Assembly (NCBI GenBank): GCA_024760905.1
Contig: CM045745.1
Location: 9,394,782 to 9,458,781, forward strand
DNA from: Plotosus lineatus
Taxonomy: Eukaryota; Chordata; Actinopteri; Siluriformes; Plotosidae
Reading direction: 5' to 3'
Length of the DNA stretch: 64,000 nucleotides
Shown here piece after piece: positions 58,446-64,000 of the stretch; position 1 is the first letter of the stretch; every line of letters starts with the position of its first letter. Position numbers and translations under genes: made by a program. The notes below the pieces were generated by a model. It searched no databases and was not told the origin of the DNA. It worked only from the letters and a program-made list of their open reading frames with translations.

Positions 58446-58458
58446 TACACGGCATATA

Positions 58459-60131
58459 CCGTATTCGACATAATGAGCGCCCTGCTCAAATCACCCCCCC
58501 GGTGTTTTTGATCTTACGTATAATAACCACCAGTGTGTACTGGGAGCAAAACGATAGATCAAACTTACCAATTTTATTCGATCAGTCTCTGCAACAGTAA
58601 AATAGGCGTTCACTGCCTGTAAAATTGAATTTAACATGGTACAGACACTCCCCAACGTACGTTCATTCGTTTTACGTATTTTTCGATTTTATGTATTTTT
58701 TTTTTTTAATTATCTCAAATTTTGAGTTTAGCGTGCTCGCCGTAGTACGAGACTTACCTACGTAGTACGCTGATGTAATGACGCAAAGATGTAATGACGC
58801 TGCGTCCATTGTTTACAAACGACAGACTGAACGTGCCCCTCCTTCTTCCCAGTTCACTGCGTGTTACCCTTGTGTTAAGATGTCGTCTCTGTGATCTTTG
58901 TGTTTACACTGTTCTGCGGACGTTTGTAACCCTAAGCAAATATGGTTGGTCAGAAGCGTAAGCCTACTAGTGATAGTGGTAATCAGAAAAAGCGGCAAGC
59001 CATCTCGTTAGAAACAAAAGATGGCTATTATCAAGAAAATTGATGCTGGTGAAAAACACGTGAAACGTTGCACGTTTCTTCCAAATGGCTCCGTCGACCA
59101 TCGGAACCATTTACAAGCAGAAAGATCACATCACAGAGAATGTTAAAGGTTATATTTGATACTGTATTTGATATTTGATGAGTGAATTTGATTAAGATGT
59201 ATCTATTTGAAATTATTTTGCTTGAAATTAATGTTGAAATTATTTGATATATTTGATATTATTTTACAATGTTATGTTTATAATAATTGATTTAGGGGTG
59301 TTTTATGAGATACAGTAATGGTATTTATGCATGTATAGTACAGTATGAACATCATACGTCACTGGAACATACAGTAACAATTTACGTTTTTTTATACCTT
59401 ACCTTCGGCCGTCCGGAACCGAACTAAAACCTAAGTCGGGGAGCGTCTGTATTTCAAGACGCTCTGCCACTGGGGAATGTCTATAATGTTCATCAGTAAC
59501 AACACATTTGATCGTTCCGCAGTGCTTTAAAACACAGGAAAATATTTTGTCATTTTGGTAAATGTCCAACAAGATGAACCATTAGAAACTGCTACAGCAA
59601 AACTATGGGATGCTCTGAATAAATGGAGTGATGAGCCAGATATGGACCTATCAGAAAGTGATGAATATTTTTCACCCATTCTCCTGCTCACTAACTTCAT
59701 ACATTAAAAAACTGGCCATGTACTTCCACGTTGGCCTTTTTTTAAATTTTGATTTTAAAGTTGACCTTTGTGTTGATTGGTTGAAGGTGCCATGTGTTAA
59801 AGTTGACATTTATGTTGATTGGCTCGATTTTACATTGAGGGAAAATATTTAAAGGAACAGCACCTGGAAAAGGGAAAATTAAAGGGTCTTTTTTTTTTTT
59901 AATTATGCTGTTTTCTGTTTATTTTCAGCTTTCATGTAAGTAATTTGGTTGATACCACATAATGAATAACACAAATACCAGTTAAACTCTTTTATTGTTC
60001 TGTTATTATTAATGTTTTCCACTTCTGTGGTAATAAGCACTAACCGTTCCACTCTGCTGGTAAAATTTTAATAAGCGCCCACCCACTCCAATTTTTTAAC
60101 GTGCCCTGGGCGCTTATCACGTCGCATCATA
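58459..60131 (+). mobile_element. Pogo-like DNA element, copy B, hosting a Tigger-like insertion
   Basis: The left end ccgtattcgacataatgagc, preceded by TA, is the inverse of the right end of copy A. The right end gggcgcttatcacgtcgcat is degenerate at the last bases. 59450-60125 aligns with 6409-7061 throughout, including the frame ETATAKLWDALNKWSDEPD then MDLSESDEYFSP. The insertion 58642-59449 sits at the same TA that follows catgg in copy A. Confidence 0.75.
58642..59449 (+). mobile_element. Tigger-like element, copy C2, with transposase N-terminus remnant
   Basis: The termini cagacactccccaacgtacg and (inverted right) CAGACGCTCCCCGACTTAGG are flanked by TA on both sides. At 58944 a plus-strand frame starts MVGQKRKPTSDSGNQKKRQA then ISLETK; after a frameshift MAIIKKIDAGEKHV and APSTIGTIYKQKDHITENV follow. 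This is a CENP-B/Tigger-type helix-turn-helix. The rest of the transposase is deleted. Confidence 0.88.
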
Positions 60132-60133
60132 TA

Positions 60134-60430
60134 CAGACGCTCCCCGACTTACGTTTTTAATTGGTTCCGGATGGCCGAATGTAAGTTGACAGTGAACGTA
60201 AGTTGTTACAGTGACGTATGACGCTCATACTGTACTATACATCCATAAATACCATGACCGTATCTCATAAAACACCCCTAAATCAATTATTATAAACATA
60301 ACATTGTCAAATAATATCAAATAATATCAACATTCATTTCAAATAAGTCACTTATTTATACCGAGTTACTTTACATGAAGCTTAAAACAGCCAATCAACG
60401 CTTACAATATGTGAGTAGTGTACTTGAAAA
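60134..60430 (-). mobile_element. Tigger-like element, copy C3, truncated
   Basis: It starts after TA with cagacgctccccgacttacg and continues as the reverse complement of the 3' half of C1/C2 (ccgtatctcataaaacaccc, then cattatttataccga-like sequence, then aaaacagccaatcaacgctt). It ends without a second terminus near 60430. It abuts copy B at a shared TA. Confidence 0.75.
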
Positions 60431-60994
60431 AGTACTGTACTTGCTGTGTGTGCTGTGGGTCTAAACTCAAAATTGAACTTTTTATATTATATATATTCCC
60501 AATAAATAGGATTAACAATTGACCTGCCATCAATACAGCAGTGTTGCATTTAAAAAAAAAAAATGTCTGAACCATAAACCATAAGGTGTAGTGTTCACGT
60601 TTATAATATCCTGTCAAATGCATATATATTTGTCCGATGAAAAAAAGCCACATTGGGTTGAGCAAGTTCTCAGCAACAGTTTTTGCAAAGTAGTTACAAC
60701 TAAAGTTAACAATTACACATTTAACTTTTTTATTATTAAAACAACCTCCATTGTGCATGTGAAAGAAAAAAATAAAACGTCTTTTTTTGCAATTGCAGTA
60801 ACAAGAACAGACATAGATGACAAAGATTCCCTGAATCCGCCAACTCCACTTTGTTCACATTAATCTTTATAACTCTTCAATTTAATTGTGAGAAATAATA
60901 AAAACCACGAATTTGCTGACACCCAGTTTGCTGAATCTCTAAAAGTTTCATATCAGCTGTTTTATAAGTAAATAGATATACGAGTATATTTGAA

Positions 60995-61250
60995 TGTTCA
61001 TTCATTCATTTTCTGTAAATGCTTAATTCTAATTAGGGTCGCGCAGAGGCTGGCGCCCATCTCAGCCGACTTGGGATGAGGGCAGAGTACACACTGGACA
61101 GCTCAACAGGCCATCACAGGGCAGAAATACTGACTGCTATGCAGCTACTCTTAACAAAAGTCAGCAATGTTTGTTTTACATGAACCTCTCACCATAGGCA
61201 GTGAGAGACATGGCCAGCCTTTGATAACCCAGTTAGCTGCACTCGGGGGG
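60995..61250 (-). mobile_element. SINE, tail type 1, head truncated
   Basis: Minus-strand body gtgcagctaactgggttatc, gctggccatgtctctcactg, tail gctgagatgggcgccagcct, ccctaattagaattaagcat then tacagaaaatgaatgaatga. The tRNA head is missing. Confidence 0.82.
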
Positions 61251-61499
61251 TATATTCGAACATGTATTGTGACATACGTGAACAAACACGTTTTGCCCAG
61301 CTCCGATTTTATTTTACAGCCTTGTTTAGCAAACAGCATTGGGAATTCAAATCCAAATATACAGGTAGTAGGAGACTCACTGCATATCAGTACACATGCT
61401 GCAGAGTCATGCCAACATCAGCCATATATAAAACAACAAAAAAAAAGTAGACTGCAGGGGTCCACCCAGGATTGCGTATTTTACAGTTGATCTATTCTA

Positions 61500-61850
61500 T
61501 AACATCCTTAAATCAAAATCACACCTATTGTGTTAAACAAATTAAGTCCGGCTGGCTCATTAATTATGCTAATATTTTGGTGTGCATCCATCTCGAGGAA
61601 AGTTATCTGTAAGACGAATCGACAAACCAAATTTCAGCAAAATCCGAGTAAAAATTCCTAAGTTATCGTCCGGAACCCAAAGTGTGACACACACCGGGTG
61701 GATGTAGAGACAGACGGACACAACCCGTTTCAATAAATTCCACCACTATGCCTAGGAGGAGCTAATTAGACGAGAGCATACAGTGAGTGCAAACCTCCAC
61801 CAAGCAAAAAGGTAACAAAGTACACAGCACCTCCTGCAGAGCCTGCTGGA
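61500..61850. mobile_element. Unclassified interspersed-repeat-like segment
   Basis: Phrases such as ccaaatttcagcaaaatccg, gacagacggacacaacccgt, ttccaccactatgcctagga and gtgcaaacctccaccaagc are ones I associate with a dispersed non-coding repeat, possibly a LINE 3' region. There is no second copy in the window to confirm it. Confidence 0.35.
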
Positions 61851-64000
61851 ATACCACCCAAACCGCCACATAAAAAAAAACAAATTAAAAAAAAGGAAAA
61901 AAAAAACACATCTGGATCCAGATCGTTTCCAAATTCGATTGGAGACGTACCTTTTTTATTTTGTGACTTTCCATGATAAACTGTTTGCTCTAGATTGAGG
62001 ACTGATATCGGACGGTTCAAACAGAGGCTAAATTCCTTCAACTTAGTTCATTTATATAGGGATATTAAAGCAAAAACCATGGACTGAATGTTATAAAAAT
62101 AATTAAATCTCATCATAAATACCATTCCTGTTACATTCCATACAGTACCATATTATTTACCTGGGAATACGGAAAAAATAAAAAATAAAATACTGGGTGT
62201 CACCAACATACACATTATAAGAACAGCTCGATGGGTCTAATTATTCTGAAATCCATGTTGACAGTAATTCCATCCAGATGTGTGCATAATCTGTGGAATC
62301 TTTCTCTATATATACACGCACACAAAGAGAGAGCCCGCTATCCCATTAGGTCCATCATACAAAACTCAACAGTGGTTCATCTCTATAAAGTGTACCATTT
62401 TTACCCATGAACAATAACACTGTCATCATGTGATTAAATATTCCATAACTTTTGTTCTGCTCCCAGAGTACTCCCTCCATCATTCTACAGGGTTCCGCTG
62501 CTCACCAAGAATAGATTGCTTCCTCTGAGCGAGTGAGAATGATCTCCGGCGAAGCCACAGTGAAAGAAAACCGGAAAGTTATACATCTTCAAAATGACAT
62601 TTAAGCCGTACTTTGCCTGAGGACAGCTGGTATTAAGGCCACGCCAGGATTGTACCTTATTGAACATGTGCATACAACACCGCAAAGCTCTGATCAGCCA
62701 AAGCAATGGACAGATTTAAAAGGCATGCTCTTCCCCCCACCACAGGGTAACGATGTCATCTGATCATCAGTTTTCCATAAGGAGGTAAGTGGAGAAGATT
62801 CTGGTGGTTACGGTGTCAACATCAAAAGGTGACGTCCGAATATAATCTTCATACACCTGTTTTTTTTTTTTTTTTACCGACGTGATCTGCAAGTCCATCT
62901 CTTTCTCTTGATCAGATCCCATGATCTTTAAGAAATAGCTCATAATTTTCTAAAAACTGCAATAGGCACTTTTCACCCCTTCCAATTAAGCATCATACCC
63001 TCTCACCAGCCGCACAAAATTTTGTGAAGCGGTGTTGTGATCGCTCTAATTGGAAAAATGTGTTCACACAATTGTGCTTTTTCTTCAAGCAGAAACGACT
63101 CCAGAGATCATTTCCTCTTTGGTGTGATTTTCAGATACCACAAAATAAGCAGGCTGCCATTACATCGGATGCACCATAGACTTTTTTCTTGTTTTTTTTT
63201 CAAACCAATAACCACAACGCCAGAACCCCGTTTAGAGCTTTTCAACATATTTAATTACATAGAATTACTTCGAACCAAAAGGAAATGGTGCAATGACGTC
63301 GGGAAAAACTCGCCTGCTTCTGTAGCCATGTTCCAAGCTAATCATCTCTCACCAACTGCAACTAAAGCCAAACAAGAAACCAGGAATCCTACCACAAAAA
63401 GATAAAACCTAGGCTGGAATGACTTCACGGTACAGGACCTTGAGCTTTCTGTGGGTCCACCAGCATTATACCACAAGTATCTCCGGCACTTTTGTGGGAA
63501 TCCATGAGAGCTGGAAGCAACCTTGCTTTCCAGGAGGGCGTGGCTTCCAAATTATAGAAAGTTGGTCATGTTGAAATTAACCAAAATTCAAGGTGCAGAT
63601 CAATTCACCCGTGAATGCATCCTTGAGGTATTCATAGTTTATCGGACGTTACCATGGCAACTGCTCTGGATGCCTTTATTCAGAGCGATTTACCAAGTGA
63701 CTTCAAAAGCACTTATAAGCGAATATATTCTGATACTGGTTCACAAGGACACAGGCAAAGAATACCATCCGTTAAAAGAATTTTTAAACATTTAAATTTA
63801 ACACACACACACACACACACACAGTTATTGGCGGTAATATACAGATAACAATGGACCATCACAGCCGGAAATGGAATTCTTGGACTCAGCACCCCCTCAA
63901 TATTGCACATAAAGAAACATTTAAATAAAATAATAAATTACATATGTATAAAGAAATAAAGCTAAAAGATGTTGATGCATATACACACACGCAATAGAAT
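61851..64000. other. Repeat-poor right end of the window
   Basis: Contains a poly-T (62860-62875), a (CA)n at 63802-63823 and a short open frame (62767-62943, separate entry). The 122-codon plus-strand frame at 63037-63405 has no recognisable motif. The first YEATS exon of the AF9-like gene, which would encode a THDWMVFVRG-like motif on the minus strand, was looked for and not seen. Confidence 0.45.
62767..62943 (-). CDS. Short open frame of unknown function (58 codons)
   Basis: ATG at 62943 to TGA at 62767: MSYFLKIMGSDQEKEMDLQI, then TSV, a five-lysine run encoded by poly-A, then QVYEDYIRTSPFDVDTVTTR and IFSTYLLMEN. The poly-A tract keeps the frame by length alone. I do not recognise it. 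It could be an exon, a transposon relic or chance. Confidence 0.2.
   Translation of the reverse strand: MSYFLKIMGSDQEKEMDLQITSVKKKKKQVYEDYIRTSPFDVDTVTTRIFSTYLLMEN

Larger units (their letters stand above)
56045..58455. other. Repeat-poor stretch of unknown role
   Basis: Few recognised transposons. Poly-A/T runs at 57187-57220 and 57402-57424. A C-run at 57917-57927 is followed by a pyrimidine-rich patch to 57990. An exon-like open frame is at 58017-58175 (separate entry). Possible intronic regulatory sequence, but nothing specific can be shown. Confidence 0.4.

Noticed and set aside
63037..63405. 122-codon plus-strand frame, considered as a THAP-type zinc finger
   Set aside because: The Cys and His spacing does not fit a THAP domain and the characteristic Trp and Phe residues are absent.
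19317..64000. First YEATS exon of the AF9-like gene
   Set aside because: I looked for the reverse complement of a THDWMVFVRG-coding stretch and found none; the exon probably lies beyond the right end, though a visual search can miss it.

Overview
The window looks like intronic and exonic DNA from a ray-finned fish or a comparably repeat-rich aquatic vertebrate. It is AT-rich and packed with (CA)n and (TA)n microsatellites, tRNA-headed SINEs, several LINE families and many DNA transposons (Tc1, pogo/Tigger-like, hAT). No prokaryotic gene organisation, rRNA, CRISPR array or functional tRNA gene was seen. The taxonomic guess rests on repeat style and on the one host gene, so it is moderate.

The only host gene I recognise is on the minus strand: four consecutive, phase-compatible coding exons of an MLLT3/AF9-type YEATS protein, at 19234-19316, 18995-19138, 15841-15969 and 13469-14056. 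They cover the second half of the YEATS domain, an ENL-type linker exon and the basic Lys/Ser-rich middle region. The exons for the protein N-terminus (expected right of 19316) and for the C-terminal AHD (expected left of 13469) were not found by eye. About 45 kb to the right and 13 kb to the left would then be large introns.

Layout. 1-13.4 kb: SINE tail, a decayed LINE (about 1.1-3.6 kb), a pogo-like element split by an L2/CR1-group LINE (4.6-7.1 kb), a Tc1 relic split by a SINE (7.9-8.7 kb), then SINEs and a Tigger-like MITE. 13.4-19.3 kb: the AF9-like exons, with a Tc1 relic in an intron interrupted by a zinc-finger-bearing element. 19.6-27.5 kb: SINEs, two related hAT elements, two Tigger-like elements and a 2.9 kb minus-strand LINE. 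28-40.6 kb: hAT elements with target-site duplications, a Tc1 transposon nested in an older TA-flanked element, an LTR-like segment with a tRNA-Pro-type primer-binding site, and another Tigger-like element. 40.6-56 kb: a palindrome-bearing TA-flanked element hosting an internally deleted LINE, a Tigger-like element keeping its helix-turn-helix coding part, a LINE with an uninterrupted 530-codon RT frame, and SINEs that share that LINE's tail. 56-64 kb: repeat-poor stretches, nested pogo-like elements and two short unexplained open frames.

The elements record a layered insertion history. Many boundaries are supported by terminal inverted repeats and target duplications visible in the sequence. 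The most distinctive observations are the mixed AF9/ENL exon make-up of the host gene, one SINE body fused to two different LINE tails (one matching a LINE in this window), and an internally deleted LINE that keeps both ends and a long target duplication.
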